From Emydura subglobosa (lineage: Eukaryota; Chordata; Testudines; Chelidae), in assembly GCA_007922225.1 (NCBI GenBank), contig ML680098.1, positions 4,012,679-4,076,678 on the forward strand: a stretch of 64,000 bases of DNA, given 5' to 3'. Position 1 is the first letter of the stretch. Each line of letters begins with the position of its first letter. Positions 49,335 to 61,004 of this stretch are shown piece after piece. A program made the position numbers and the translations under genes. The notes beneath the pieces were generated by a model that saw nothing but the letters and a program-made list of their open reading frames with translations, did no database searches and had not been told where the DNA came from.

Positions 49335-49489
49335 CCACATGTACACAATTGTTGAATACACGTATTGTGCATTACACATACACGTTTCAGAGAAAAAAGT
49401 ACATGAATAGATCATTAAAGTTAGGTCAGGCAAAATGGACCCAAAACTTACAACCAAAGGTAGTGCTGACTATTGTACATAGACTCATT

Positions 49490-52250
49490 GTTCTCAACAT
49501 GAGAATGGCCATACTGTGCTGGACCAATTGTCCATCTAGCCCAGTATCCTGTCTCTAAAAGTGGCTAGTGCCAGACACTTCTGGCACTTGGAAGTTTAGG
49601 GACAGCCAAAGCATGGGGTTGGATCCCTGACCTTTCTTCGTTATAGCCATTGATGGACCTATCTCCTATGAACTCTTCTAATTTTTTTTAAACCCAGTTA
49701 TACTTTTGGCCTTTACAACATCCCCTGGCAATGAGTTCCACAGGTTGACTGTGCATTGTGTGAAGAAGTACTTCCTTATGTTTGTTTTAAACCTGCAGCC
49801 TATTAATTTCATCGGTGCCCCCCAATTCGTGTGTTATGTGAAAGGATAAATAACACTTTCTTTTGCCACACTATTCATGATCTTATCCCCCCACCCCCTC
49901 CAGTCATGTCTCTTTTAAGATCAACTGTCCAAGGCTTTTTAATCTCTCCTAGTATGGAAGCTGTTGCATACCCCTAATCATTTTGGTTGCCCTTTTTTTC
50001 ATCTTTTCCAAATCTAATATTTCTTTTTTGAGGTGGGGCAACCAGAAGTGCATGCAGCATTTAATATTTGGGCATACAAGAGATCTATATATAGCAGAAT
50101 TCTGATATTTTTTGTTTTATTACCTAAGCTTTTCCTAATGGTTCCTTACATTCTCTTAGCTTTTTTGACTGCTATTGCACATTGAATAAATGTTTCCATG
50201 ATGACTCCAAGATCTTTTTCTTGAGTGGTAACAGCTAATTTGGAATCCATCATTTTGTATGTATAGTTGGGATTATTTCTGCCAGCGTGCTTTACTTTGC
50301 AATTGTCAACACTGAATTTCATCTGTCATTTTGTCTCCCAGTCACCCAGTTTAGTGAAATCTCTTTATAACCCATCGCAGTCAGCTTTGGTCTTAACTAT
50401 CTTGAATAATTAAATATTGTCTGCAAATTTTTACACCTCACTGTTTACCCCCTTTTCCCCAGTACAGATCCTTGGGGGAACCCACTATTTACCTCTCTCC
50501 ATTCTGCAAACTGATCATTTATTACTATTTTTCAATAATTATTTCATAATAATTATTCCTACTCCTATCTTTTAATAGTTACTGATCTATAAGAAGACCT
50601 TCATTCTTATCCTAGGACTGCTTACTTTGCTTAAGATTCTTTGGTGAAGGACCAGCTGAAAGTCCAGCTACATTATATCATCTAGATCATCCCAGTCTAC
50701 ATGCTTGTTGACTCCCTCAAGTAATTCTAATAGATTAGTGAGGCATGGTTTCTCTTTATAAAAGGTGTACTGACTTTTTCCCAACATATTGTGTTTACTT
50801 ATGCGCCTGATAATTTTGTTCTTTACTATAGTTTTAACAAATTTGCCTTGTACTTAAGTTTGTCTTACCAGCCTTTATTTGCCAGGATCATCTCTGGAGC
50901 CTCTTTTAAAAATAGACTTTATATTAGCTATCCTTCAGTCATCTGGTACACAGGTTTATTTAAGCAATAAGTTACATACCACAGTTAATAGTTCTGCAAT
51001 TTCATATTTGAGCTCCTTCAGAACTCTTGGATGAATACCACATGGTCCTGATGCTTTATTACTGTTTAATTTATCTATTTGTTCCAAAACCTCCTCTGAC
51101 ACCTCAATCTAGGACAATTCCTCAGATTTGTCACCTTAAAAAGAATGCCTCAGGTGTGGGGATCTCCCCCACATCTTCTTCAGGGAAGACCGATGCAAAG
51201 AATTCATTCATTGCAATGGCTTTGTCTTCTCTGGGGCTCCTTCTGCATCTCAATCATCCAATGACCCCACTGACTGTTTGGCAGGCTTTCTGCTTCTGAT
51301 GTACTTTTTAAAAAATTGCTATTAGTTTGTGTCCTTAGTCTGTTGCTCTTCAAATTCTTTCTTGGCTTGCCTTATTATACTTTTACTACACTTGACTTGC
51401 CGGAGTTTATGCTCCTTTCTATTTTCTTCACTAGATTAGACTTCCAGTTTTTAAAGGATGCCATTTTGCCTCTAACTACATCTTTTACTCTGCTGTTTAG
51501 CCATGGCATTTTTTTGGTCCTCTTGCTATTCTTTTTAAATTTGGGGTCTACACTTAGTCTTAGCCTCTATTACGGTATTTTAAATAGTCTCCATGCAGTT
51601 TGAAGGCATTTCAGCCTTGTAATTGTTCCTGTTTAACTAGCTCTCTCATTTTTATGTATTTCCCCTTTCTGAAGTTAAATGCTACTGTGGTGAGTTTCCT
51701 TCTATTTTCCCCCCTACAACGATATTAAATTTAATTACATTATGGTTGCTATTACTGAGCTGTTCAGCTATATTCACATCTTGGACCAAATCCTATATTC
51801 CACTTACCACTAAATCAAGTACTGCCTCTCCTCTTGTGGGTTCCAGGACAGAAGTCATTAATGGTGTCTAGAAATTATTATCTCTGAATCTCTTCCTAAG
51901 GGGACATATATTCAGTCACTATGAGGATAGTTGAAATCCCCCATTATTACTGTATTTTTCTGCCTTTGTACCCTCTCCCATCTCCCTAAACATTTCACAA
52001 TCACCATCCTGATCAGGTGGTCAGTGGTATATTCCTACTGATATACTCTTGTTGTGCAAGCGTGGAATTTCAATCCATCAAGATTCAATCGTTCAGGTGA
52101 TTCATTTAAGATGTTTACTTTATTTGACTCTATGCTTTCTTTCACATATAGTACCACTCCCCAACCAGCGTGACCTATTCTATCATTCCTATATATCTTG
52201 TACCCTGATATTACCATGTCTAATTTAATGCCAGGCACTAAAGTTCATCC
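49490..52250 (-). mobile_element. CR1 LINE, 5'-truncated and inactive, minus strand
   Basis: About 2.76 kb of a chicken-repeat-1 type non-LTR retrotransposon. The 3' end lies at about 49490, where the text on the minus strand is the typical 'agtatggccattctcatg' end. Going up in coordinate one meets the 3' region (49500-49860), the reverse transcriptase (about 49870-51300), the linker (about 51300-51900) and the C-terminal part of the endonuclease (about 51900-52250). ORF1, the 5' UTR and the start of the endonuclease are missing, the usual 5' truncation. The frame is broken by many stops and indels. At the catalytic site (minus strand of 50416-50430) the codons read Phe-Ala-Asp-Asn instead of Phe-Ala-Asp-Asp, so an essential aspartate is lost. 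About 35 bases after the Gly-Val-Pro-Gln-Gly motif region are also deleted. Confidence 0.9.
52035..52238 (-). pseudogene. CR1 ORF2 endonuclease fragment
   Basis: This 67-codon open piece of the CR1 ORF2 holds the recognisable endonuclease words GYKIYRNDR and GVVLYVKES, as in APE-type LINE endonucleases. In the intact protein it cuts the target DNA to prime reverse transcription. The catalytic residues upstream and downstream are lost by truncation and frameshift. The ATG of this frame is fortuitous; it is an internal fragment. Confidence 0.85.
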
Positions 52251-52254
52251 ACCT

Positions 52255-53800
52255 TAATATCCTGAATACAAAACACTTTAGTGTGTAATCCTATTGACAC
52301 ATAATGATAAGTATTGCATCTAATAGTTAGTGTCAGCAGGATCAGTCCTTCAGGCTGCATCTACAAACTTAATTCTGCCTACATGTGTTCTATGATACAA
52401 TCATTACTTACATGAGCACATACCTTTTCCCAAATAATAAAATATATCATACTGGTTTTGTATAAGTGTGCAGATTTTTTTTTAAACTCTCTGCATCTAT
52501 TCTGATATATACTAAAGAACTCATGAACTGTGTTCATGTGCCTAATTTGAAAGTATTTCTGGTATCCATGAGCCTAAATTCTGGCCTACAACTGCAACAG
52601 GGTTCTTCTTTATTTAAAACATAAATTCTTGAGTGTCTACAGGAAAAATCACAAATACATAAATTGATGCCTTAAACCAAGTATAAAACATGCTGTTGTG
52701 GTTACCAGTGCTATCCATCCGGTATGATTTATTCATAAACAATGTAAGACCAGATAATCCATAACACTGCAAACAAATGTGGTCTGGTTTCATTCATATC
52801 TTCCATGCAAACAGATGCTTATGATAGTTTCCCCAAAATAAAACAGATGTTCCACAGTTGATATACTAGGAATATAGGTTTTTTAAAATACAGTTTAAAG
52901 TGTGTATCATGTGTTATATTTTGGGTATTTGCATACATCTTTGACATGACACTTTGATTTAACCAAACATAAAACAATGAAAATTAATTTTGATAATATA
53001 ATTTATCAATGAAAATTATTTTTGGGGCCAACTTTTGCACATTCACATTCATTATTTTTTTTAATAAAAACTGAGGATAGACTTGAAACCAGGAGACCTC
53101 AAAGTGCACATTAGAAAAACCTTTACGATTAGCAACTGACATTAAATACCGTGGTTTGCAAAACTGTGATTAAAACTGATCAAGAAAAGGTTAGTTTTGC
53201 AATATTACAAATGGCAACTAGAGCATTAAAAAAAAGAATTGGTGTTTGTAGCACATTTGGATTTTCTCTCGGACGTGAACTTGAACACAGTCCAGAAAGA
53301 ATAATCAAAGTCATTCCTCACTTTTACCGTAGCCTTTGCAAACCCCATTTAATAACATCACATCATTCCAGTTTTGTTCCGTGTAAGCACTTGGTACTAA
53401 TTTACCAGTCTGAGATGGAGAAGGCCTTGAAATAAAGAGAAGAGAAATAATTGTCCTCAGAGACAGCAAAGGCTTTTTGAGTTGACCACAGTAGATGAAG
53501 ATGACCTGACAAGGGTATGTGAAAGGGAAATAGCTACTGTAGCAGTCACATGGGTTTAGCCTGAAGAAGCAAGGCTCTAAGGATTAATATTTAACTAGGG
53601 TATCTATCTTCTCATTCTCATATACATTATATATTTAATTAACTTATTTTAAGGACTATAACAGTGCTTCCTCCATCTTCCCTTCGGTCTGAGTTCTGCT
53701 AAGAACATTGGGACATACAGAAGTATTTCCTTTGTTTTCAACATAGCCATAAAGTGTATAGCACATTTCACTTTCCAAGTCAGGGCCATCCTTGTGGACA
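52255..53800. other. AT-rich noncoding stretch
   Basis: No exon or confident repeat. The part at about 53140-53440 is open for 94 codons on the plus strand, but the peptide has no domain and its composition is ordinary. Confidence 0.35.
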
Positions 53801-53807
53801 TAGTAAT

Positions 53808-53876
53808 AAATACTAGTAGTAGTATTAGTAGTTAGTCATAGTAAATACCAGTAGTAGTCGTAGTAAATATCAGTAT
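53808..53876. repeat. Imperfect (AGT)n repeat
   Basis: Clustered 'agtagtagt' units are interrupted by 'cgtagtaaata'-type variants, forming a degenerate trinucleotide array. It abuts the start of a MIR. Confidence 0.8.
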
Positions 53877-53877
53877 G

Positions 53878-54050
53878 GTAGCACCCAAAGTACCCAATTG
53901 GGATTGGATTCCCTTTGTGCTGAAGACTGTACAAACAGAGAAAAAGAGACAATCCCTGCCTCTAAAGCCTTACAATCTAAAGAAACAAAGGGACAAAGGA
54001 TAGGGGATGAGGATCACAGCCAGCTGCCTGTGGTGACACTTGTACTGCCC
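53878..54050 (+). mobile_element. MIR/CORE-type SINE, head region
   Basis: Sense blocks: 'gtgctgaagactgtacaaac', 'agacaatccctgcctctaaa', then 'gccttacaatctaaag'. This is the head and middle of the reptilian MIR-like SINE. The 3' half is not recognisable. Confidence 0.75.
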
Positions 54051-54366
54051 CATGATAAAAATCATTTAAACAAAATAAGATGCTTCCCTGCCTCCTCACA
54101 TGCTCCTCGAAATCCAATGGTTGTTGTGGCTCCCTTTTGGGACACTTCTAACCCTAATGCAAAAGATTCTGGCAGGTGGGAAGGGAGATAAATGATGGGA
54201 TAAGGAGTTGCTGTTGCCCACAGTGCTAAATACCACTCCAGGTCAGCTATAAAGGTAATACCTTGCTAAAAACATTCTCAGTAAACAATAGGTTAAGAGA
54301 GAGACAAATATCATACTGGAGATAAGCTAGGAATATAACAGAGATATGTAAAAACAATTCTGCCCT

Positions 54367-54417
54367 TAATTACATGCATGTAGCTCCTATTTAATGGGAG
54401 CTGCGCATGTGTAATTA
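54367..54417. mobile_element. Short palindromic element (TAATTACATG.. / ..GTGTAATTA)
   Basis: 'taattacatgcatgtagctc' is mirrored imperfectly by 'gagctgcgcatgtgtaatta' around 'ctatttaatgg'. About 15 of 21 arm positions pair. Confidence 0.6.
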
Positions 54418-54435
54418 TACTGAATTAAATCCTAA

Positions 54436-54545
54436 GGCCCCAATCCTGCAAACACTTGTGCATGTGCTTATCTTTAAGTAAATGAATAATGTTCCTCTGA
54501 CATTAATGAGACTTCTCACACTTAAAAGGTAAGTGTTTGCACTGG
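54436..54545. mobile_element. Palindromic repeat (GGCCCCAATCCTGCAAAC family)
   Basis: 'ccccaatcctgcaaacactt' and 'gtgcatgtgcttatctttaa' on the left are mirrored by 'cacttaaaaggtaagtgttt' on the right around 'ctgacattaatgag'. It lies immediately next to another palindromic element. Confidence 0.65.
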
Positions 54546-54559
54546 CTGTTTCAAAATAG

Positions 54560-56065
54560 TGCCCTCAATGCCACAAGATTCAGCCCAGTTGTGCATGTCT
54601 AGCAAGGAATGTGAGCTGGAGAGGAAGTTTTTTATCACAACTCAGTCAAATAAGAAGAGGCAAAGTCCTTATTGGAATAAACACAAGTAATAATGCTTTA
54701 AACTCAATCTTACAATGAACTGACATCTACAGAAGTGATATTAAAGATGATGTACTGTGTTCAGTTTTCTTAGTTTTTCTCAATAACTGAGCCAGCTACA
54801 TTCTGCAGACAGCAATCCTTGCTGAAAGGCTTTTGGGTGAAGGCCAGTAAAAAGGGCATTAAAATAGACAATTCTTGAGGTAATCAAGACATCTATCAGA
54901 AAGTCTGTATTCCAAACTCCGTATAAAGTTAAGTCACAATCTCAGTAATGTTATGCAAATGATACAAAGAAACCTTAAAGAGTACATGAAAAATATTATG
55001 TATTTGTTAAGATAGCACAGTAAAACAAAAGTAACTAGACTATGTACAATGATGTCAACATACAAACCATGTTATCATCTCTGCTATAACTTTTGGATCC
55101 TTACTGAAACTAGACATCTAAGCCTCTCAAGGACCATTCATCACTAATATCATATTAATGTTGATTATATATACCAAAATATGTATTTTAATGTAGCAGC
55201 TGCAAACCTGGTAAAACAAAAAAAAGAAAGACCTATATAGACTTTCAAGGCAGGCACTGCACTTGTCTTGTCTCTTTGCATTCTAATGTAACTCAACGCT
55301 TTTAGCAAAGAAAACTGAAGTCAAATCCAAGTAATATAGAGTTTCTGAAATTCTGTTTTTTTGTATTGTGTGTAGATAATTCATACAGACAACACATTTT
55401 AGACATATATGCACAAATATTAAACAAACTTTTCTTGTATTTTTTCATTTTTGTTTACTTGCACTACTTTCTTTGTCATAACTGTTCAGTTCTACATATT
55501 TATTGACGGACTTTGTATGTGATCTATCCTCTCTAATGTTAATTTTACTAATTTTTCTCAGGACCCAGCTACTACATATTTCTTCTCAACCAGAACTAGG
55601 GACTGTCAGATGTACTGTTCGGGGGAGCCGGTAAATAACTAAGGTATTTTGAATGTGCATGAATCTATAGTCTACCTATCTCATTGAAAAGATAGACCTA
55701 GGACAACATGGAAACACACAATAGAACTGAAAGCTATCAAATGACATGACTGCAGCAGGAGACTGGTAGAGATGGGAGGCAGTGGTGAAGGGCCTATGTC
55801 ACACATGGAATAGAGAGGCATATCAGAGAGTGAGAAAGTGCATGTGTAGTACAGTTTTCCTTAAGTGCAAATATAGGGAATAAGGAAATTAACTATGTAG
55901 GCAACTTGGCTGAGAATTTAAGTGAGCCTATCTAAGCCCTAAAATTTCACTATAATTATGTTATTCTATTTTAATTGTAGTCTGTTTTGTACAGAGCAAC
56001 CTAAACAAATATTTCCTGAATAATTCATTCAACAAATTAATGCTGCAGCTCATGAAAGCATTCCT
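54560..56065. other. AT-rich noncoding stretch
   Basis: No exon, RNA gene or recognised repeat. Confidence 0.4.
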
Positions 56066-56069
56066 GTTC

Positions 56070-56145
56070 AGGAAAATACTTCAGCATGTACTTAACTTTA
56101 AGTCAAAAGGACTTGAAATTAAGAATGTGCTTAACTATGCTCCCA
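56070..56145. mobile_element. Palindromic repeat remnant (AGCATGTACTTAACTTTAAG)
   Basis: 'agcatgtacttaactttaag' on the left is mirrored by 'aagaatgtgcttaactatgc' on the right, around 'tcaaaaggacttg'. It is an eroded copy of the family at 54436 and 57102. Confidence 0.55.
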
Positions 56146-56149
56146 AACA

Positions 56150-57095
56150 GAGATGGACTTAAGCTTTGTGCTTACATATTTTCCAGAATTAGTGCCTAAT
56201 TCAACAAAACTTTTGGAGTAAATTAATCAGTGAATAATTGTACTTTGATTGGCATGCCTGCGTAGTGCATAGCACTATAAGGTCTTGCAGGTGTGCGTAT
56301 AAGATTGCAGAAAAAAATCATATATTATGCTGTATTTGAGAAGTGGTACATGACCACATAATTAAAGACTGCATTCTAATGAATTTGCACTAGTGAGAAG
56401 AGATATGTTGCAAGTATAATACGAACTTTACATTTCTGATTCTGAGTGCTTAAAGGTGCAACTGTAATATTTTCTTCGATATATTTTTAGGGGGGACCTC
56501 CTTAGTTGTTGGTTTTTGCTTGTTTGTTTCTTTTGTTTTGACACGATAACTTGCATTCTCCAGGACTCTGAAGTTCTTCTGGCTTGCAGAAACCCAGCAA
56601 TATGACATGTAAATTTCATAATATGGAAATATTTGGGTAAACATCAACAGAACGCCCTGTTCCACACACGTTAGATCAGGAGGGCTGCAGGATTGAGACT
56701 GTCTCCCAGAAAGATTAAGGGCAGTAGTAGATGCCCCACGTGGACTTCATATACACTTATCACTGCATAGCTAAGCATGCATATGTAATTTCAACTAAAT
56801 TTGCAAAGGGTTTCTGAAACATGCATCTGAGACATTTGCGATTGCTTCTGTTTGTGCATGAAAACACCCTTCTTTTGATTACCAAGCTGCATAGGTACTG
56901 CCCAGTTGCACATGGAGTTATGTAATTCGTGGATGCACATTAGTTTTTGGGATGCACAAACGGACACGTATGCAGTTTGCAAAAACAATTTTAGAGCCCT
57001 TCTGAATATTTGACCCTACGTGTTCAGGTTTTTTTTCAATTCTGCAAAATGTACTATGACTGCACAGAAGTAGCTTAATTCTGAAAGTTGCTGAG
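56150..57095. other. Noncoding stretch
   Basis: Nothing recognised. A T/G-rich run lies at 56500-56540. Confidence 0.35.
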
Positions 57096-57101
57096 CACTC
57101 T

Positions 57102-57171
57102 ATCCCTGATCCTGCAAAGCACTTAACCACATGATTAACTTTAAGTATTTGAATAGTCCCACTGAGTTCAT
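57102..57171. mobile_element. Palindromic repeat, left half (CCTGATCCTGCAAAGCACTTAA)
   Basis: 'ccctgatcctgcaaagcact' is followed by 'catgattaactttaagtatt' and 'gaatagtcccactgagttca'. This is the left arm and centre of the CTGCAAAG family. The right arm is missing, and another short palindrome begins in its place. Confidence 0.6.
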
Positions 57172-57172
57172 A

Positions 57173-57228
57173 GGTGAAATCCTAGCTTCACTGAATTCAC
57201 TGGAAGGATGGTGATGCAGGATTTCACC
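57173..57228. mobile_element. Short palindromic element with perfect 11-bp arms
   Basis: GGTGAAATCCT (57173-57183) and AGGATTTCACC (57218-57228) are exact reverse complements. The 34-base interior holds 'cactgaattcactgg', the usual fold-back centre of this repeat type. Confidence 0.75.
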
Positions 57229-57229
57229 C

Positions 57230-58535
57230 CGTAGGATTTTGCAGAATCAGAGACAGAGTGCTCAGAAGGATCTTATCATTTCATGCCAATGGTAATTTTC
57301 AATCTGTTCTATGTCAAATCCAAACCAATCTCAGAATGCTCAACGACATTTCTCCACAATGAAAATTAATTCCATGCGAAAATTCTAGTTTCTACCCCAA
57401 AATGCTTTTGCTGCACAAATGTTGGAAAGTGACACTATTTTTTTACAATGTATTTTTCCCACTCTCTTTGTACTTCAAAGTGGCTAAACGGGTTTGCTTA
57501 AGCTTTCAAAAAACAAACCAAAACAAAAGAAAACAACCCTTATCCATCAACCCTCTCAGCAAAGACCAAGACTAGAAAATTTCAGACAGAAATGTGAAAG
57601 TTTGAGCAACTTATGAGTAGTTGAAAACAGGGGTTTTAGAATGGAAAACCTCACCCAGCCTGAACCATAATTACTCTCACTGCTTTAATTCACACTGACA
57701 GATATAAATAAGAAACTCGCACAGATTAAACTACATATTGACATAACAGACAGATCATCGGTACTAGAATTGAGAAACACAAATTTAATATCAGTCTGTT
57801 TCAGTAATGCCACTGCTAGTAATTTTCAAGATCATAAGTATGATTAGAGTATAAGAAAAGTTTACTAAATTAAAGAGAAGTAGGCACATTTCAATGCAAA
57901 AATATTGAGGTGCTTGATTAAGAGACTAGCCAATTATAATTCCCACAACTGGATATTCTTGTATCTAATACACACCTGTCTACTGCAGTAGGTTTAGTGT
58001 TTGACACATTCTTCAAATCAGATATGATGAAAGGCAGATACCAAAGAACAATAAAGTCAACAAATCTTAATGCCTTCAAATTGCAGTGCTGTGCAGCATA
58101 TTTAGCAGAACCTGCAAGTCTATGAAGTGTCTTCTATTATTACGCTCTATAGGCAATTATTTACTGAAACATTTCTTAAATGTTTTCTTTAAATTCAAAG
58201 GCATTAAGCCACATTTAAATTTGTGACACTAACCAACAAAGACTAAGTCTTCCTCAAGCTAAGGCTGACAAACAGGGGATTGAGCTGTCCCTCTTAGTGT
58301 AAGTAGGCACTCACCAAGAACAATCAGACATGGGGCAATTTAACAGCCAGAGAATCAAAAAGGAATGCATAAATATTGTGGGCCAAATATGGCCATTCCA
58401 GCATTGCTGTACTGGAGTGAGGGTGGACAGAAAGAAGTTACAGGGAGCCCTTTCCCTTCCCTGTGAATCTACATGGTCAGGGGGAGGGGGCAAACAGGAA
58501 CTAAAGACAGAGTGAAATACAGTCCTAGGAAGAGT
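57230..58535. other. Noncoding stretch
   Basis: No exon or confident repeat. The text at 57560-57660 ('gaaaatttcagacagaaatg') recalls the AAAATTT-rich repeat at 24.7 and 37.1 kb, but weakly. Confidence 0.35.
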
Positions 58536-58539
58536 ATAG

Positions 58540-58600
58540 CTTTAGGCCAGATATTCAGGTGGTGTAAACTGTCACAGCTCCACTGAGTACCACGGTGCCT
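58540..58600. mobile_element. Palindromic repeat stub (GGCCAGATATTCAGGTGGTGTAA)
   Basis: 'ggccagatattcaggtggtg' and 'cagctccactgagtacca' match the left half of the family at 19708 and 37452. The right half is not visible. Confidence 0.5.
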
Positions 58601-58604
58601 CCCC

Positions 58605-60045
58605 AGCTGACATCGGCTGATGACCTGGCACCTTATCTTTTTAAAACATATAACAAGATCTGCTCCTCAGCACTGTCTCTTCATTGCCTAGGGAGGTATG
58701 ATGTCTTACCTGGGAATAACGTTCCCTAGGGATACATACTTGCACTGTTACATATCTTTTGATGACATCTTCTAGCTCCATTTTAGATAGTGCCTGAGGA
58801 ATTACCGTAAGGAGCAAGATCTCCTTCACCTACCCCTGAGCTTTCTTATATGCTGGGGGAGTCTGCACACTCTTCCATTGCTTTGGATGGTGCACCATGC
58901 TGCCCATGGTGTGCCAGCCAGTGTCGTGCTAAACTGTGTTTGAAGATACAGACAATCCACAACACCTGTGCCACCAGGGGGCCTGGATGCTGCCAGCTGG
59001 CAAAGCATAACGTGGGAAGAGCTTGTCAAGGGGTGTTCTGACTCACCAGCCTCGGAGCAGGCTGCTTGTGCCAGCAGGGATCTGATGGAACACTGTCCAC
59101 ATTATAAAGCAGCCCTCCCTCCCCTGATAGGACTTCACCTATGCATCTCAGATTGAATTTTATCTGAGTCAGGCTGTAACTGAAACACGTAGGATTGAAC
59201 CTCTTTTCTTTTGTGCTGTAAGACAGACTTTTCTGCTTTCCAGAGATGGACCCTCACTATGGAATTTGGACCTTTTTAATATTTGGGGGTACTCTTATTC
59301 AGTTGTTTGGCTCAACATAAAGACTGGGATCATTTTCATAATCTGGTTCTGGGTTTGGATCTCATATACCTCCAAAGATCAGCAAAATCCAGCTAGAGGA
59401 TCTTCCTTTGGGCCCATCTTTGTATTTACCTCTTCAGTGCTTTCTGCTACTGTAACTCACGTGTAGTGGCACTAATGTGTTTAAAATGGTAGCATCGCTA
59501 GGGGACACACTGTGTCAGGTACTGGAGAAAGCACTGAATGTACATTTTGTATTGTGTACCTGGTACATATCACATGTCTGCTACTTTACTAGGCAGGAAG
59601 CAGTTCTGGTTTTTTAATGTACTGATTTGCAATTTATATACTATTTGATACAATAAAAACCTTAGGTAGCATGTCTGCCTAGTGAAAAGTTTCAGTTCAA
59701 AGCAAACTGCCTTGCTGTACCACTGCCAAATTTTTCCAGAATTCATTGAATATTTTTTTAAAACTATTTAATGAGCAGAAATCAGTCTGTAATTTTAAAC
59801 AGACTTTGTATGGACTCCACACCAACTGTGAGCATCAGTGAGAAATAAACTGATGGAGAGAAAGATTTGATAAATGTGCAAGTGAGGCAATGAGAGTTGG
59901 TTTGGCATCCTGCACATATGATACATTTAAGAAGAAGCGTGAAATAAACTTTTTAATCTGGTGTCTCAAAATCCAACTGGGGGTTCGGCCATTGCAAAAT
60001 TAATACACAGTGTATTGCGAATAACTGCCATCTTAGCTGACTTAC
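58605..60045. other. Noncoding stretch with a GC-richer patch
   Basis: The patch at 58840-59110 has overlapping open frames on both strands but no domain. The rest is AT-rich. Apart from the CTCF-type motif nothing is recognised. Confidence 0.35.
58971..58984 (+). promoter_or_regulatory. Candidate CTCF-binding site
   Basis: CCACCAGGGGGCCT matches the CTCF core consensus CCASYAGRKGGCRS through the invariant CCACCAGGGGGC; the last two positions deviate. It has the same orientation as the motif at 7270. It lies in a GC-richer patch (about 58840-59110). Confidence 0.5.
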
Positions 60046-60053
60046 AGTGTTTT

Positions 60054-60112
60054 TTGTGTGTGTGTATATACATATATATATACACACACAGACACACACA
60101 CACACACACATA
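60054..60112. repeat. (TG)n(TA)n(CA)n compound microsatellite
   Basis: TG repeats, then TATATA, then a long CA run. As TG and CA are complementary, the tract is an inverted repeat able to fold into a hairpin. Confidence 0.95.
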
Positions 60113-60114
60113 TC

Positions 60115-60880
60115 AGATTCTTTTTTTAAAAAATGCCTGGGCAAAGGAATCTAAAAGCAATCCGATTTCATGTTAACATTTATTCCTACTTTCAGATTTG
60201 CATAATAGCCTGAGGAATTGCTTTCTTAACTCTTTAATAATAAAGAATCAAGAAAAAGATACTTTTTTCAATTTCTTTCCATTATGTTTTATGTTCACAT
60301 TTAGATGTATATGGCAAAACCTGAAAACTGACACCAATGTGAGAGTCCCCAGGGAATCACAAATATAATTTCCATGACACTCTGAAAATCGGGAGGAGAA
60401 AATGGAAAATGCGAACTGTTATAAATTTGAGCTAATCCCCTCATGCCATAACCTCAGCAGTCCAGTAATCTTCTGGTATTGTACACTGTAAGAGGAGCTT
60501 GTCTATCTGAACCTCAGTGGCTGGTAAGGATGTCAGTATCTCCTGAAATACATGTATAAAGAAATTTCCTTGTTACATTTCAATTCAAGAGCTGCATACT
60601 TAACCTGGGGAAATATGACAACAATATTGTGAAATTTCTGATTGGAGGCATTTTATTTTCATTATTAAAAGCAAAAAAAACCCAACCAAACAAAAAAAAA
60701 ACCAGCTACATTCAGGTGCATTAAGGATTAGAAATAATCATTAAATTAAATTACTGTAATCCAAGACCAAGAATATTTTAAATAGCCTAGAGGAGATAGT
60801 ATTTACTCTTCAATACACACAGCCCAAAACTTACTTTACAATATACTCACAAAGGAGTTCTAACCCCTCCTGACATCAAC
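60115..60880. other. Noncoding stretch
   Basis: No gene or repeat recognised. An A-rich tract lies at 60670-60705. Confidence 0.35.
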
Positions 60881-60888
60881 CTATGTGA

Positions 60889-61000
60889 TTCAGGAGACTA
60901 AGCCTCATTATGAGTGACTAGGGTTCCTGGGAGCCTAAATTTTATTGTAAATCAGTGAGATTAAATCAATCAGATGCTTTTGAAAAGTTTACCCCTGGAT
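60889..61000. mobile_element. Palindromic MITE-like element remnant
   Basis: 'gtgattcaggagactaagcc' is followed by 'cctgggagcctaaatttta', 'gtaaatcagtgagatt' and the arm 'gatgcttttgaaaagttta'. These are words of the element at 2605-2875, more eroded. The left TTTTCAAAAG arm is not seen. Confidence 0.55.
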
Positions 61001-61004
61001 AAAA

